Source of the DNA: an uncultured Paracoccaceae bacterium
Lineage (GTDB): Bacteria; Pseudomonadota; Alphaproteobacteria; Rhodobacterales; Rhodobacteraceae
Length of the DNA stretch: 64,000 nt
NCBI GenBank assembly: GCA_947494445.1
Contig: CANLVD010000007.1
Location: 1 to 64,000, forward strand
Direction: 5' to 3'
This document shows, one piece after another, positions 42,937 to 53,059 of this stretch; the first letter of the stretch is position 1; every line of letters starts with the position of its first letter. Position numbers and translations under genes: made by a program. The notes beneath the pieces were generated by a model. It worked only from the letters and a program-made list of their open reading frames with translations, did no database searches and was not told the origin of the DNA.

Positions 42937-43535
42937 GGTGCCTTGACCTCGCCCGTGCCGATCATGCTTTCGCGGGTGACCAGTGCGGCCAGTGCGGTCT
43001 CATCAAGGTCGTCCGTACCCTCGGGGCGTTGCGGGATCACCAGATACCGGATTTCTGCTGTACTGTCCCAGACGCGCACTTCACGCTCCTTAGGCACGCT
43101 CAGGCCGAAATCTGCAAGCGTGCCACGCGGGTCGATCACGGCTTTCGAGCGATAGGCCGATGACTTGTACCAAACCGGTGGCAGGCCGAGCACCGACCAC
43201 GGATAGCAGGAACACAAGGTGCAAACGACCAGATTGTGCACCTCGGGCGTGTTCTCGACCGCCACCATGTGTTCGCCCTGACGGCCACCGAAACCAAACT
43301 CGGCAATGGCCGCTGTCGCATCCGTGCGCAGGCGTTCCAGATATGCGGGATCAGTCCAGGCCCGCGCCACCACTTGTGCACCGTTTTGGGGGCCGACCTT
43401 ATGGGCGTAGGTCTCGACAATCAGATCAAGCGCATCAGGATCGACCAGCCCCTTGTCCAAGAGCGCAGTTTCCAGTGCTTTGACCCTGAGCGCGGGATCA
43501 GGGGGCATGTCGTGGTGATCGTGGTCGTGAGGCAT
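42933..43535 (-). CDS. nthA: Nitrile hydratase alpha subunit, cobalt type
   Basis: The 200-residue catalytic subunit carries the metal claw [10 protein letters not shown] (about residues 108-117). The Thr at the third position indicates the cobalt rather than the iron form. The N-terminus has a His-rich stretch (MPHDHDHHD). ATG 43535 follows GGAGACC. It is first in the operon alpha-beta-activator. No amidase gene is nearby to process the amide product. Confidence 0.95.
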   Translation of the reverse strand: MPHDHDHHDMPPDPALRVKALETALLDKGLVDPDALDLIVETYAHKVGPQNGAQVVARAWTDPAYLERLRTDATAAIAEFGFGGRQGEHMVAVENTPEVHNLVVCTLCSCYPWSVLGLPPVWYKSSAYRSKAVIDPRGTLADFGLSVPKEREVRVWDSTAEIRYLVIPQRPEGTDDLDETALAALVTRESMIGTGEVKAP

Positions 43536-43631
43536 CGTTGGTCTCCGCAATTCGGGGCGAGCCTAGGAAGAATTGGCAGGCTTGCCAAGCGGTGCTTGCC
43601 CATGACGCTGGAGAAGAGTAGGGGAGGTTTT

Positions 43632-44444
43632 ATGCGACTTCTCTTTCTAGGCGACATCATGGGCCGCGCGGGCCGTGCCGCGCTGACCGGGCAGCTTCCC
43701 GCGCTGCGCGAGCGGTTGAAAACCGATTTCGTTGTGGTCAATGGCGAGAATGCCTCCTCCGGCATGGGGCTCTCGGGCGCCCATGCGGCTGACCTACTGG
43801 CCGCAGGCGTCGACGTCCTGACCCTTGGGGATCATGCCTTTGACCAGAAGGACATGATGCAGGCCATTGAGGGCGAGACGCGCATCCTGCGCCCGCTTAA
43901 CTTTGCCAAAACCGCACCGGGCAAGGGCGCGCGGCTTTACAAGGCGGCCAATGGCAAGAAGGTTCTGGTGGTGCAGGTGCTGGGACAGGTCTTCATGAAA
44001 CGCCCCTATGATGATCCGTTCTCGGCCGTTGATCTGGCACTTAAGACCGCGCCGATTGGTGGCGCTGCACAGGCCGTCATCGTCGATGTTCACGCAGAAG
44101 CCACATCCGAGAAGATGGCAATGGGCCATTGGTGCGATGGGCGCGCTTCGCTGGTCGTGGGCACCCACACACATGTGCCCACGGGGGATGCGCAGATCCT
44201 GCCCAAGGGTACGGCCTATCTGACCGATGCCGGCATGTGCGGCGATTACAATTCGGTCATCGGCATGGAAAAGACGGAGCCAATGACGCGGTTCATCACC
44301 GGCATGGCCAAGAGCCGGTTCTCGCCCGCATTGGGTGAGGCAAGCTTGTGTGGTGTCTTCGTCGAAACCGATGACCGTACCGGTCTGACGAAATCCGTGC
44401 ACCCGATCCGCTTCGGAGGGCGCTTGCAGGAGAGCCTGCCGTGA
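43632..44444 (+). CDS. YmdB-family metallophosphoesterase (TIGR00282)
   Basis: The 270-residue protein shows the calcineurin-like metal motifs in order: RLLFLGDIMGRAGRAAL, VVVNGENASSGMGLS, LTLGDHAFDQKD, VDVHAEATSEKMAMG and VVGTHTHVPTGDAQILPKGTAYLTDAGM. Bacillus YmdB is a cyclic-nucleotide phosphodiesterase that affects RNA turnover and biofilm choice. ATG 43632 follows GGGGAGG. Its stop overlaps the transporter start (GTGA). Confidence 0.88.
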   Translation: MRLLFLGDIMGRAGRAALTGQLPALRERLKTDFVVVNGENASSGMGLSGAHAADLLAAGVDVLTLGDHAFDQKDMMQAIEGETRILRPLNFAKTAPGKGARLYKAANGKKVLVVQVLGQVFMKRPYDDPFSAVDLALKTAPIGGAAQAVIVDVHAEATSEKMAMGHWCDGRASLVVGTHTHVPTGDAQILPKGTAYLTDAGMCGDYNSVIGMEKTEPMTRFITGMAKSRFSPALGEASLCGVFVETDDRTGLTKSVHPIRFGGRLQESLP

Positions 44445-45334
44445 TCCGGCTCTATCTGGCGTTGCTGATCATCGGCACGACATGGGGCTTCACCATACCG
44501 CTGACGCGAATTTCGGTTTCGACAGGCTATCATCCGTTCGGTCTGATCTTCTGGCAGCAGGTGGTCATGGTCGTTCTTCTCACGGTTCTTGCCCATTGGC
44601 GCAAACTGCCGTTTCCGAGCCTTGCTAAAAATCCCGTTCTGCTGGTGGGCATCGCACTTCTGGGCACAATCATTCCGAACTCCTTTTCCTATTGGGCAGC
44701 AGCCCATCTGCCTGCGGGCATCATGTCCATCGTGATCGCGATTGTGCCGATGTTTGCCCTGCCCGTGGCGATGTCGATGGGTTTTGAGCGGTTCGAGCTC
44801 CGTCGTATGACCGGCATTGCACTGGGTGCCGTGGCGATGGTGCTGATCGCAGGGCCCGAGACCAGCCTGCCTGAGGGCACAGAAGTGTTTTTCCTGCTGA
44901 TCGCGCTGATTGCGCCGTTTTGCTACGGGCTTGAGGGCAACTTTGTCCTTTGGCGGGGTGCTGGCGGATTGCATCCGATCCAGATGCTCTGGGGAGCATC
45001 GGTGATCGCGCTGGTGCTGTCAGGCGCTTTGATGCTTGGCACGGGCACTCAGCTGGAGGTGAATGGCCTGACAGTCGTTGAACTTGCCATCGCAGGCAGT
45101 GCCGTCTTTCACGTGATTGCCTATACCGGATATCTTTGGCTGGTGGGGCAGGCCGGGTCGGTCTTTGCGTCACAGGTTGCCTATCTGGTCACCAGCAGTG
45201 GTGTTCTGTTGTCGATGATCCTGCTGGGAGAACGCTATGGTCTGTTTGTCTGGATCGCCTTGGCACTGGTGCTGCTGGGCATCACCCTGGTCCAGCCGCG
45301 CCAGACATCTGAGGTGAGCACGCCGTCCGAGTAA
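44441..45334 (+). CDS. DMT-superfamily (EamA) transporter
   Basis: The 297-residue protein has ten predicted membrane helices in two EamA halves (IIGTTWGFTIPLTRISV early; VFASQVAYLVTSSGVLLSMILLGERYG late). It is probably an exporter of metabolites or amino acids. The GTG start overlaps the YmdB stop (GTGA), so the two are translationally coupled, although their roles do not obviously connect. The substrate is unknown. Confidence 0.87.
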   Translation: MIRLYLALLIIGTTWGFTIPLTRISVSTGYHPFGLIFWQQVVMVVLLTVLAHWRKLPFPSLAKNPVLLVGIALLGTIIPNSFSYWAAAHLPAGIMSIVIAIVPMFALPVAMSMGFERFELRRMTGIALGAVAMVLIAGPETSLPEGTEVFFLLIALIAPFCYGLEGNFVLWRGAGGLHPIQMLWGASVIALVLSGALMLGTGTQLEVNGLTVVELAIAGSAVFHVIAYTGYLWLVGQAGSVFASQVAYLVTSSGVLLSMILLGERYGLFVWIALALVLLGITLVQPRQTSEVSTPSE

Positions 45335-45402
45335 TTCGCTTGAGCCCTGTCCTGCCTTTCGCCATGCTTGGGTGTAATGCCCAGCCTAGGGGATGATTGC
45401 CG

Positions 45403-47184
45403 ATGAGCCAGCTGTCCGACATGCTTCAGTCAAACGCCGAGATCGTCACGATCGCGGTTGTGCTGTGCATGTTCATCCTGTTCGTGCGCGAGACCTATCC
45501 GGTTGAGGTCGTGGCACTGACCGGCCTTGCTTCACTGATGCTGTTTGGTCTGATCTCGGCCGAGCAGGTGCTTGACGTGTTCAAGAACCCAGCGCCCTGG
45601 ACGATTGCAGCGATGTTCATCATCTCGGGCGGATTGGTGCGTACAGGCGCATTGAATGCGCTCACGCAGATGGTTACCCGACAGGCAAAGCAAAGCCCTG
45701 CACGGGTTCTGGGCATGCTTGCGGTGTTTGCGATTGCCGCCTCTGCCTTCATGAACAACACGCCCGTCGTGGTGATGCTGATCCCGGTCGTGGTGTCGCT
45801 GGCAAAGTCGCTTGAACTGGCACCATCACGCCTGCTGATCCCGCTGTCATATGTCGCCATTCTGGGCGGGCTTTGCACCCTGATCGGCACCTCGACCAAT
45901 CTGCTGGTCGATGGTGTGGCCCGTGCAAATGGCCTGAAACCGTTCACGCTTTTTGAGATCACGCCCTTGGGTCTGTGTCTGGTGGCATGGGGTTTGATCT
46001 ATCTGCGGGTGCTTGGTCCAAAGCTGTTGCCGGATCGCGATTCCATGGCTGATCTGCTGACCCAGCGCAAGGCTATGAAGTTCTTCACCGAAGTCGCGAT
46101 CCCTGAGGGGTCTCCGCTGATCGCGATGCCGGTTTTTGAAGTGAGCCTGTTCAAACACAAGGGCATTCGGGTGATCGATGTGCTGCGTGGTGACGAGAGT
46201 CTGCGGCGCGAGTTTCCCGATGTCGCACTGGCGCTTGGTGACCGGGTCGTTCTGCGCACGGATGTGGCAGAGCTTCTGAGCCTCAAGCAAAGTGGTGCGG
46301 TGCATCTGGTCGATCAACTGGCCTCAAAATCAACCACGACCGTTGAAGCGCTGATCTCTCCCGGGTGCCGTCTGGTCGGGCGGTCCCTTGGAGCGCTGCG
46401 TCTGCGCCGCCGCTATGGCGTCTATCCGCTGGCCGTGCACCGGCGCAATCAGAACATCGGGCGCAAGCTCGATGATGTGGTGGTGCGGGTTGGCGATACG
46501 CTGCTTCTGGAAGGCGCGCCGGAGGACATTCAGCGACTGGCGCAAGACGTTGATCTTGTAGACATCTCTGAACCCGCAGACCGCGCCTATCGCCGCGGGC
46601 ATTCGCCTGTTGTTCTGTTGACCCTGATGGTCGTTGTGGGATGTGCGGCTTTGGGTGTGGCTCCTCTCTTTGCGCTGGCGCTGGGGGGAGTCGTGGCCCT
46701 GCTGATCACGCGGGCCATTGATGCTGATGAAGCCTTTGGCTTTGTCGATGGGCGTCTTCTGGTGCTGATTTTCTCCATGCTGGGGATCGGGGCTGCGTTG
46801 CAAAGCTCGGGTGCAGTCGCGCTGATTGCCAATGCGGTTGCACCCTATTTGCAAGGATTGCCAGCGCCGGTGCTGATCTGGTCGATCTTTCTGCTGACTT
46901 CCGTGCTGACCGAGATGGTGTCCAACAACGCCGTGGCCGTGGTGGTCACCCCGATTGCCATCGGAATTGCCGCAAGCCTCGGCATGGACCCGCGTCCCTT
47001 TGTCGTGGCGGTGATGGTCGCAGCTTCGGCCAGTTTCGCAACCCCTATCGGCTATCAGACCAACACGCTGGTCTATGGTCCGGGCGGGTATCGGTTCACC
47101 GATTTCATGAAGGTGGGCATCCCCCTCAACCTGTCGCTTGGCCTGTTGTCGAGCCTGCTGATCCCGCTTTTCTGGCCGCTCTGA
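45403..47184 (+). CDS. SLC13-family permease with RCK/TrkA-C domains
   Basis: The 593-residue protein has an N-terminal half of membrane helices (FMNNTPVVVMLIPVV and LCTLIGTSTNLLVDG, SLC13 signature-like) and a cytoplasmic insert of two TrkA-C domains (about residues 205-375). A second set of helices contains TEMVSNNAVAVVVTPIAIGIA. Members carry anions such as sulfate or dicarboxylates with Na+. ATG 45403 is chosen over an in-frame TTG six bases earlier. The substrate is not resolvable. Confidence 0.87.
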   Translation: MSQLSDMLQSNAEIVTIAVVLCMFILFVRETYPVEVVALTGLASLMLFGLISAEQVLDVFKNPAPWTIAAMFIISGGLVRTGALNALTQMVTRQAKQSPARVLGMLAVFAIAASAFMNNTPVVVMLIPVVVSLAKSLELAPSRLLIPLSYVAILGGLCTLIGTSTNLLVDGVARANGLKPFTLFEITPLGLCLVAWGLIYLRVLGPKLLPDRDSMADLLTQRKAMKFFTEVAIPEGSPLIAMPVFEVSLFKHKGIRVIDVLRGDESLRREFPDVALALGDRVVLRTDVAELLSLKQSGAVHLVDQLASKSTTTVEALISPGCRLVGRSLGALRLRRRYGVYPLAVHRRNQNIGRKLDDVVVRVGDTLLLEGAPEDIQRLAQDVDLVDISEPADRAYRRGHSPVVLLTLMVVVGCAALGVAPLFALALGGVVALLITRAIDADEAFGFVDGRLLVLIFSMLGIGAALQSSGAVALIANAVAPYLQGLPAPVLIWSIFLLTSVLTEMVSNNAVAVVVTPIAIGIAASLGMDPRPFVVAVMVAASASFATPIGYQTNTLVYGPGGYRFTDFMKVGIPLNLSLGLLSSLLIPLFWPL

Positions 47185-47281
47185 GCCTGTCTTGTCCTGC
47201 GGGGGTGCTTGAACTTCTCGGGCAGGCTCGCCTATAAGCCAGAAAGCTTTTCACAATACGACACAGGCAGGAGCGCGGGCC

Positions 47282-48022
47282 ATGGCAGGTCATTCCAAAT
47301 GGGCAAACATCCAACACCGCAAGGGACGGCAGGACGCGGCGCGCTCCAAGCTGTTTTCCAAGCTGTCCAAGGAAATCACCGTGGCCGCCAAGATGGGCGA
47401 CCCGGATCCTGAAAAAAACCCGCGTCTGCGTCTTGCGGTGAAAGAGGCCAAATCGAACTCCGTGCCCAAGGATGTGATCGACCGCGCGATCAACAAGGCA
47501 ACCGGGGGCGATGCTGAAAATTACGATGAGATCCGGTATGAGGGCTACGGTCCTGCGGGCGTGGCCGTGATTGTCGAGGCGATGACCGACAACCGCAACC
47601 GGACCGCATCGAATGTGCGTTCGATCTTCTCAAAATCCGGAGGCAATCTGGCCGAAACCGGTGCTGTGTCCTTCATGTTCGACCGCAAGGGGCTGATCGT
47701 CTATCCTGGAAGCGTTGCGGACGCAGATGGCGTGCTTGATGCTGCTATTGAAGCTGGCGCCGAGGATGTGGAAAGCTCGGAAGAAAGCCACGAGATTTAC
47801 ACCGATGCGACCGATCTGAACGATGTCTCGACCGCATTGGAAGCCAGCCTTGGCGAGGCCGAGACAACCAAGCTGATCTGGAAACCGCAAACCACGACGG
47901 AACTTGATCTTGATGGGGCGCAAAAGCTGATGCGCCTGATCGAAAGCCTGGAAGACGACGATGACGTGCAGAACGTCACCGCCAATTTCGACATCTCAGA
48001 CGAGGTGATGGCGCAGCTTTAA
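47282..48022 (+). CDS. YebC/PmpR-family regulator (TACO1-like)
   Basis: The 246-residue protein has the near-invariant start [36 protein letters not shown] and the mid-protein [32 protein letters not shown]. The family is described as transcription regulators and, more recently, as ribosome-associated factors easing proline-rich translation. It shares its stop with the convergent repeat protein through TTAA (48019-48022). Confidence 0.95.
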   Translation: MAGHSKWANIQHRKGRQDAARSKLFSKLSKEITVAAKMGDPDPEKNPRLRLAVKEAKSNSVPKDVIDRAINKATGGDAENYDEIRYEGYGPAGVAVIVEAMTDNRNRTASNVRSIFSKSGGNLAETGAVSFMFDRKGLIVYPGSVADADGVLDAAIEAGAEDVESSEESHEIYTDATDLNDVSTALEASLGEAETTKLIWKPQTTTELDLDGAQKLMRLIESLEDDDDVQNVTANFDISDEVMAQL

Positions 48023-49269
48023 CGCGCTTTCAGGGTTATCGTGCCTGCCTCGAATGCGGCCTGACAATCAGATGCGTCGCGTTCAATATCATTGTCCAAC
48101 AGGGATGTGCCGGTCATGCCCTCGCCTTCAAAGCGGGGATCGTCACATTCGCCGTCCCGTGCCCATTGGGAACTGTCATCACCGAAGGTAAAAGCACGTG
48201 CCGGCGCATCTGACGTTTCAGTTTGTTGGCCATCGAGTGCGCCTGAAACACCCTGGCGCAACTGGATGCCTGCCGCCTCGAACTGGGCGCGGCAATCGGA
48301 GGCATCCTTGCCGATATCCTCGTCAAGAAGCGGCGTGTCGGTCATGCCTTCGCCCTCAAAGCGCGGGTCATCACATTCGCCATCGCCAGACCATTGCGAA
48401 CTGTCATCGCCAAAGTCCAGCACAACTGCCTTGGGTGCGTCCGGTGTCAGGGTGTCTGTCTTCAGGGCGATGCGGCCTTCCTGAAATGCGGTCAGACAGT
48501 CTGAGGCATCTTTTCGAATATCCTCTTCCAACAGGGGTGTGTCGGTCATGCCTTCGCCCTGAAACCGCATGTCGTCGCATTCGCCATCGCTGGCCCATTG
48601 CGACGTGTCCGTGCCGAAATCGATGTTTTCGAAAACCACGGCGCCATCCTTCGGAACCGTGTCAGTCAACTTGATGCGTCCGGCCTGAAATGCGGCGCGG
48701 CAATCGGTGGCGTCATGGCCGATGTCAGCCTCAACGAGGGGCGTGTCGGTCATACCCTCACCCTCGAACCGGGGGTCGTCGCACTCTCCGTCGTTCGACC
48801 ACTGTGATGTGTCATCGCCAAAATCCATGCCGCTGTCAGGTTCCGGCGCATCCGGACCACCTCGCGCCCAGAGCGCGCCGCTTTCAAAGCCGCTGCGACA
48901 ATCGGATGCGTCCTGTCTGATGTCCTCGGCCAGCATCGGCGTATCGCTCATGCCCGGTCCATCAAAGCGGGGGTCGTCGCATTCCCCGTCCAACGCCCAT
49001 TGTGACGTGTCCGTGCCGTAATCAATCTCACCCTCAAGCGAAAATGTCAGTTTTCCAGCGTCGTAAAAGCGTTTGCAGTCGGTTGCATCATGCAGGATGT
49101 CATCGGCCAGAAGAGGTCCGCCGGTCATGCCCTTGCCCTCGAACCGGAGGTCATCACAGGCCCCGTCATTGGCATAATCACTGGCATCGTCGCCAAAATC
49201 GATCGCCTGCGCGGGCAGGGCAGCAAGACTGGCTGCAAATGCGAGTTTCACGATGCGGGATAGCAACAT
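48019..49269 (-). CDS. Secreted protein of six Cys/Asp-rich tandem repeats
   Basis: The 416-residue protein has a signal peptide (about 1-22, ending LAALPAQA). Six repeats follow, starting near residues 23, 82, 148, 216, 284 and 360. Each core is about 54 residues: [40 protein letters not shown]. Every repeat has exactly two Cys (core positions 16 and 43), suggesting one disulfide each, and many Asp/Glu that could bind calcium. Linkers of 5-22 residues vary. ATG 49269 follows AAGAGG; a TTG at 49284 is less likely. I do not know the family or its function. It is convergent with yebC. Confidence 0.85.
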   Translation of the reverse strand: MLLSRIVKLAFAASLAALPAQAIDFGDDASDYANDGACDDLRFEGKGMTGGPLLADDILHDATDCKRFYDAGKLTFSLEGEIDYGTDTSQWALDGECDDPRFDGPGMSDTPMLAEDIRQDASDCRSGFESGALWARGGPDAPEPDSGMDFGDDTSQWSNDGECDDPRFEGEGMTDTPLVEADIGHDATDCRAAFQAGRIKLTDTVPKDGAVVFENIDFGTDTSQWASDGECDDMRFQGEGMTDTPLLEEDIRKDASDCLTAFQEGRIALKTDTLTPDAPKAVVLDFGDDSSQWSGDGECDDPRFEGEGMTDTPLLDEDIGKDASDCRAQFEAAGIQLRQGVSGALDGQQTETSDAPARAFTFGDDSSQWARDGECDDPRFEGEGMTGTSLLDNDIERDASDCQAAFEAGTITLKAR

Positions 49270-49416
49270 TCCCAACCTCTTCAATTACCTTTTGGTCCGA
49301 CCAGTGACCGGACGACAAATCTTAACCACTGCAATCTGGCGCGATAATGGCACAGAGCACAACCGGCTGTCCTGTCCATTTTTCCGGTTTCCCCGGCTTT
49401 GTCACATCCCTGCGTC

Positions 49417-50811
49417 TCAAGTCAGGGAATAGGGCAATTGACCACGGCTGTCAGGGGAAATTCGCAGGGTTTTCTGCATCGGAGGCACCGCGCGCTGGTG
49501 GCAGGCCGTCCGTTCACAGATCCGGCAGGACACGCCGATGGGCTCGAATGCAGCGGGTGAGGTGAGATCCAGACCATCGGAATAGACCAGTGCATCCGCA
49601 TGGCTGACCTCGCAGCCCAGACCGATGGCATAACGTTGTACAGGCGCCTTGAAGCGCCCCGCAGGCTTGCTGACATCACGTGCAAGGCAAAGGTAGCGGA
49701 TGCCATCGGGTGTCTCTGCCAACTGACGCAGGAACTGACCTGGCGTTTCGAATGCTCGGTGCACGTTCCACAAGGGGCAGGCACCGCCGAAGCGGGCAAA
49801 TTGTAGATGGGTTGCAGAATGGCGTTTGGTGATTGTACCAGCCTGATCAACACGCACGAAGAAGAACGGAACGCCTTTCTCGCCCGAACGCTGCAAAGTG
49901 CTGAGCCGGTGGGCCACTTGTTCCAGCGAGGCCCCGAAGCGCAGGGCAAGCTGTTCGACATCATGACGCGTTTCGCGAGCCTCCGTTAGGAACCGGCCAT
50001 AAGGCAGAAGGGCAGCGCCCGCGAAATAGTTTGCCAGTCCGAGTTTACAGATGTCGCGTGCCTGCGGTGTGCGGAACCGGGCCAGATCAAGCGTCGCTTC
50101 CAAAAGGTCATCAAACACCAGAAGGGCAATCTGGTGCAGGATCTGGAACGCTTGTGTAGGCCGCTCGGAGCTTGAAGACAGGGACAGAATGCGCTGGTCC
50201 CGATCAAAGTGCCGGATGTTCGGGCCGTATTGCAGTGTGATCTTCAACTCGCGGTTCAGCCAGACCTCAAGGCTGCCAAGGACGTTGGACGTGTCGATCT
50301 GGCGCGAGAAATGCTCGGCTGCGCGATCCACGGCATCGACATAGTTATCGCAGTAATGGAAGAAATCGCGAACTTCCTCCCACGGCAGAGGGGCCATGGT
50401 ACCGCTTTCCGCGGACAGGGCTTCATTGAGAGAGGCCAGTTGATCCGCACTTTCCCGCTGTGCCCGGTGCAGGTTGAGAAAGGCACGTGCAAAGCCTGGT
50501 GCATTTGAAGCCACAAGCTGCAAATCCGACATTGGTGGCGCATCCTCACCAAATACCGGATCGGCCAGTGCCTCGCGCATGTCAGCCACAAGCCGGGTGT
50601 TTTCGCCTGCCGACAGTTCGGTTACGTCAAAGCCGAAGGTCTGCGCCAGCCCCAGAACAACGGTGGCCGACAGCGGCCGGTGATTGTTTTCCATCTGGTT
50701 GAGATAGCTGATCGACACGCCAAGCTGACCGGCGAAATCCCTTTGGGTCAGGCTCAGACGTTGACGGATTTCCCGCAATTTTGCGCCAGCGTAGAGTTTT
50801 GGAGCAGCCAT
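49417..50811 (-). CDS. pccR: Short-chain fatty acyl-CoA regulator (PccR-like, XRE family)
   Basis: The 464-residue protein has an N-terminal XRE helix-turn-helix (LREIRQRLSLTQRDFAGQLGVSISYLNQMENNHRPLS). An ImmA/IrrE-like middle and the DUF2083 C-terminal domain follow, with a conserved Cys set (GVSCRICERTACHQRAVPP, resembling ScfR proteins). In Rhodobacter sphaeroides PccR senses propionyl-CoA and activates pccB. Here it is divergent from pccB, with TTTGC-type sites in between, which fits the same role closely. Confidence 0.88.
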   Translation of the reverse strand: MAAPKLYAGAKLREIRQRLSLTQRDFAGQLGVSISYLNQMENNHRPLSATVVLGLAQTFGFDVTELSAGENTRLVADMREALADPVFGEDAPPMSDLQLVASNAPGFARAFLNLHRAQRESADQLASLNEALSAESGTMAPLPWEEVRDFFHYCDNYVDAVDRAAEHFSRQIDTSNVLGSLEVWLNRELKITLQYGPNIRHFDRDQRILSLSSSSERPTQAFQILHQIALLVFDDLLEATLDLARFRTPQARDICKLGLANYFAGAALLPYGRFLTEARETRHDVEQLALRFGASLEQVAHRLSTLQRSGEKGVPFFFVRVDQAGTITKRHSATHLQFARFGGACPLWNVHRAFETPGQFLRQLAETPDGIRYLCLARDVSKPAGRFKAPVQRYAIGLGCEVSHADALVYSDGLDLTSPAAFEPIGVSCRICERTACHQRAVPPMQKTLRISPDSRGQLPYSLT

Positions 50812-50827
50812 TTCACACCTCAGTTTA

Positions 50828-50880
50828 TTCGCAAGTTTGCATTTTGCAAACTAAACTTTCAAGAATGTTTGCAAATTTGC
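50828..50880. promoter_or_regulatory. PccR operator cluster between pccR and pccB
   Basis: Several TTTGCAA-like half-sites lie close together: TTCGCAA (50828-50834), TTTGCATTTTGCAAA (50836-50850) and TTTGCAAATTTGC (50868-50880). The published PccR motif is a TTTGCAAA pair spaced by 4 bases. The cluster begins 17 bases upstream of pccR and lies about 70 bases before pccB, so it may control both genes. Confidence 0.72.
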
Positions 50881-50952
50881 TTGAAAACACTTCCCTGAGG
50901 CAGGACATCGTCCTAAGTTCGCACATGCAATAAAAACAGCCGGGAGGGCGTC

Positions 50953-52485
50953 ATGCAGAAAATCCTGGACGAGTTGGAAGACCGTCGTGCACAGGCCCGT
51001 TTGGGCGGTGGAGCCAGAAGGATCGAGGCGCAACACGCCAAGGGCAAGCTGACCGCACGCGAACGGCTTGAAGTGCTTCTGGACGACGGCTCTTTCGAAG
51101 AGTTCGACATGTTCGTGGCGCACCGGGCGACAGATTTCGGCATGGACCAGCACAAATACCCCGGCGATGGGGTGATCACCGGCTGGGGTACGATCAACGG
51201 GCGCATGGTTTATGTGTTTTCACAGGATTTCACCGTGCTCGGTGGCTCGCTGTCTGAAACCCATGCCCAGAAGATCTGCAAGATCATGGATATGGCGATG
51301 CGCAATGGCGCACCGGTGATTGGCCTGAACGACTCAGGCGGTGCGCGCATTCAGGAAGGCGTCGCGTCGCTTGCGGGCTATGCTGACGTGTTTCAGCGCA
51401 ACATCATGGCCTCAGGCGTGGTGCCGCAGATCAGTGTCATTATGGGGCCTTGTGCGGGTGGTGCCGTCTATTCCCCCGCAATGACTGATTTCATCTTCAT
51501 GGTGCGCGACAGTTCCTACATGTTCGTGACCGGGCCGGATGTGGTGAAGACCGTCACCAATGAGATCGTGACTGCCGAAGAGTTGGGAGGGGCCAAGACC
51601 CACACCTCGAAATCTTCCGTCGCGGATGCTGCGTTTGAAAACGACATCGAGGCACTGACCGAAGTGCGTCGTCTGGTCGATCTTCTGCCGCTCAACAACC
51701 GTGAAAAGCCGCCTGTTCGTCCGTTTTTCGATGACCCGGCACGGGTGGAGCCATCACTGGACACGCTGATCCCCGACAACCCCAATCAGCCCTATGACAT
51801 GAAAGAGCTGATCCTGAAGCTTGCTGATGAACGGGACTTTTTCGAGATCCAGGAAGACTATGCCAAGAACATTCTGACCGGCTTCATCCGGCTGGAAGGG
51901 CAAAGTGTCGGTGTGGTTGCAAACCAGCCCATGGTGCTGGCGGGCTGTTTGGACATTGACAGTTCCCGCAAGGCGGCACGCTTTGTTCGCTTTTGCGATG
52001 CATTCGAGATCCCGATCCTGACCTTGGTTGATGTGCCGGGCTTCCTGCCCGGTACCAGTCAGGAGTACGGCGGAGTGATCAAGCATGGGGCGAAGCTTCT
52101 TTTTGCCTACGGAGAGGCGACCGTGCCCAAGGTGACTGTGATCACGCGCAAGGCTTATGGCGGGGCCTATGACGTCATGGCCTCAAAACATTTGCGGGGT
52201 GATTTCAATTATGCATGGCCAACGGCCGAGATTGCTGTGATGGGCGCCAAGGGTGCCACCGAGATCATCTACCGCTCAGAACTTGACGACCCAGAAAAGA
52301 TCGCCGCACGCACCAAGGATTATGAAGACCGCTTTGCAAATCCGTTCGTGGCCGCCGAGAAGGGCTTCATCGACGAAGTGATCATGCCCCAATCCACCCG
52401 GCGGCGGGTGACCCGTGCGTTTGCCTCATTGCGGGGCAAGCAATTGAGCAATCCGTGGAAAAAGCACGACAACATTCCGTTGTGA
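50953..52485 (+). CDS. pccB: Propionyl-CoA carboxylase beta subunit
   Basis: The 510-residue carboxyltransferase moves CO2 from biotin to propionyl-CoA, giving methylmalonyl-CoA. It has the crotonase-like double domain: [61 protein letters not shown] in the N-half, and [29 protein letters not shown] in the C-half. The C-half also holds [24 protein letters not shown] precedes ATG 50953. Its alpha partner lies 1.7 kb downstream, separated by small genes. Confidence 0.96.
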   Translation: MQKILDELEDRRAQARLGGGARRIEAQHAKGKLTARERLEVLLDDGSFEEFDMFVAHRATDFGMDQHKYPGDGVITGWGTINGRMVYVFSQDFTVLGGSLSETHAQKICKIMDMAMRNGAPVIGLNDSGGARIQEGVASLAGYADVFQRNIMASGVVPQISVIMGPCAGGAVYSPAMTDFIFMVRDSSYMFVTGPDVVKTVTNEIVTAEELGGAKTHTSKSSVADAAFENDIEALTEVRRLVDLLPLNNREKPPVRPFFDDPARVEPSLDTLIPDNPNQPYDMKELILKLADERDFFEIQEDYAKNILTGFIRLEGQSVGVVANQPMVLAGCLDIDSSRKAARFVRFCDAFEIPILTLVDVPGFLPGTSQEYGGVIKHGAKLLFAYGEATVPKVTVITRKAYGGAYDVMASKHLRGDFNYAWPTAEIAVMGAKGATEIIYRSELDDPEKIAARTKDYEDRFANPFVAAEKGFIDEVIMPQSTRRRVTRAFASLRGKQLSNPWKKHDNIPL

Positions 52486-52491
52486 TCGGGG

Positions 52492-52875
52492 ATGAAGGGA
52501 CGCAAGTCGTGGGTCATTCAAAGCTCAGACACAGCCGTGTTGTTGCACCGCAAGGGCGCTGCCCTTCGGTGGGATATCAAGGGTATGGCCCTGCTGCATT
52601 TGCCCGGGCAGAAGATGACCCCGGACCGTGTAAGGCGGCGTGTTGCACAGCAAATCCGGCAGGATCTGTGGCGGATGTTGCAGGGATTGCGCGGGTTCTC
52701 GCCTATGGTCGAGGTGACCGGAGATGTGGGTCACTTGCGGGTTGTGGCCGGCGGGTCAGTGCAGCCGTCAAGACCGCTTCCAGGCCTTTGGTCTCAGAAA
52801 ATAACGACGATGCTCGAGACGGAAGCATTGCAAAAGCGTTGGATTTCCCATGCGGTGAAGGGGCAGATTCTGTGA
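52492..52875 (+). CDS. Hypothetical protein between pccB and pccA
   Basis: The 127-residue, basic protein has no signal or membrane span (MALLHLPGQKMTPDRVRRRVAQQIRQDLWRMLQGLRGFSPMVEV...). It begins 6 bases after pccB. I recall short proteins of this kind within pcc loci of related bacteria, but cannot name a family. The ribosome site is poor, as GGGG abuts the ATG, so translation may be coupled to pccB. A competing longer frame over the same bases is less protein-like. Confidence 0.55.
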   Translation: MKGRKSWVIQSSDTAVLLHRKGAALRWDIKGMALLHLPGQKMTPDRVRRRVAQQIRQDLWRMLQGLRGFSPMVEVTGDVGHLRVVAGGSVQPSRPLPGLWSQKITTMLETEALQKRWISHAVKGQIL

Positions 52876-53059
52876 CCCGGGCGCGACAATGCCGGATCGG
52901 AACGTGCCGCAACGCCGCAGCATGCGGAAAGATCATTGCATCGCCGTATCTTTGGGTTAACTTCCGCGGATCAGGGGATTTTTGCAAGCAATCCACATAT
53001 TTGCGGTGCGCGCGTTCTTCCCTGACCCGTTCGCGACCTACCCAAGGAAGGATTGACGC

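Noticed and set aside
47183-47229. GAGCCTG/CAGGCTC inverted repeat after the SLC13 gene as a terminator
   Set aside because: The loop is 33 bases and no T-tract follows on either strand.
48092-49200. Repeated DNA on the minus strand that could suggest a CRISPR-like array
   Set aside because: The units are coding repeats of about 160-230 bases within one open frame, not short repeats with unique spacers.
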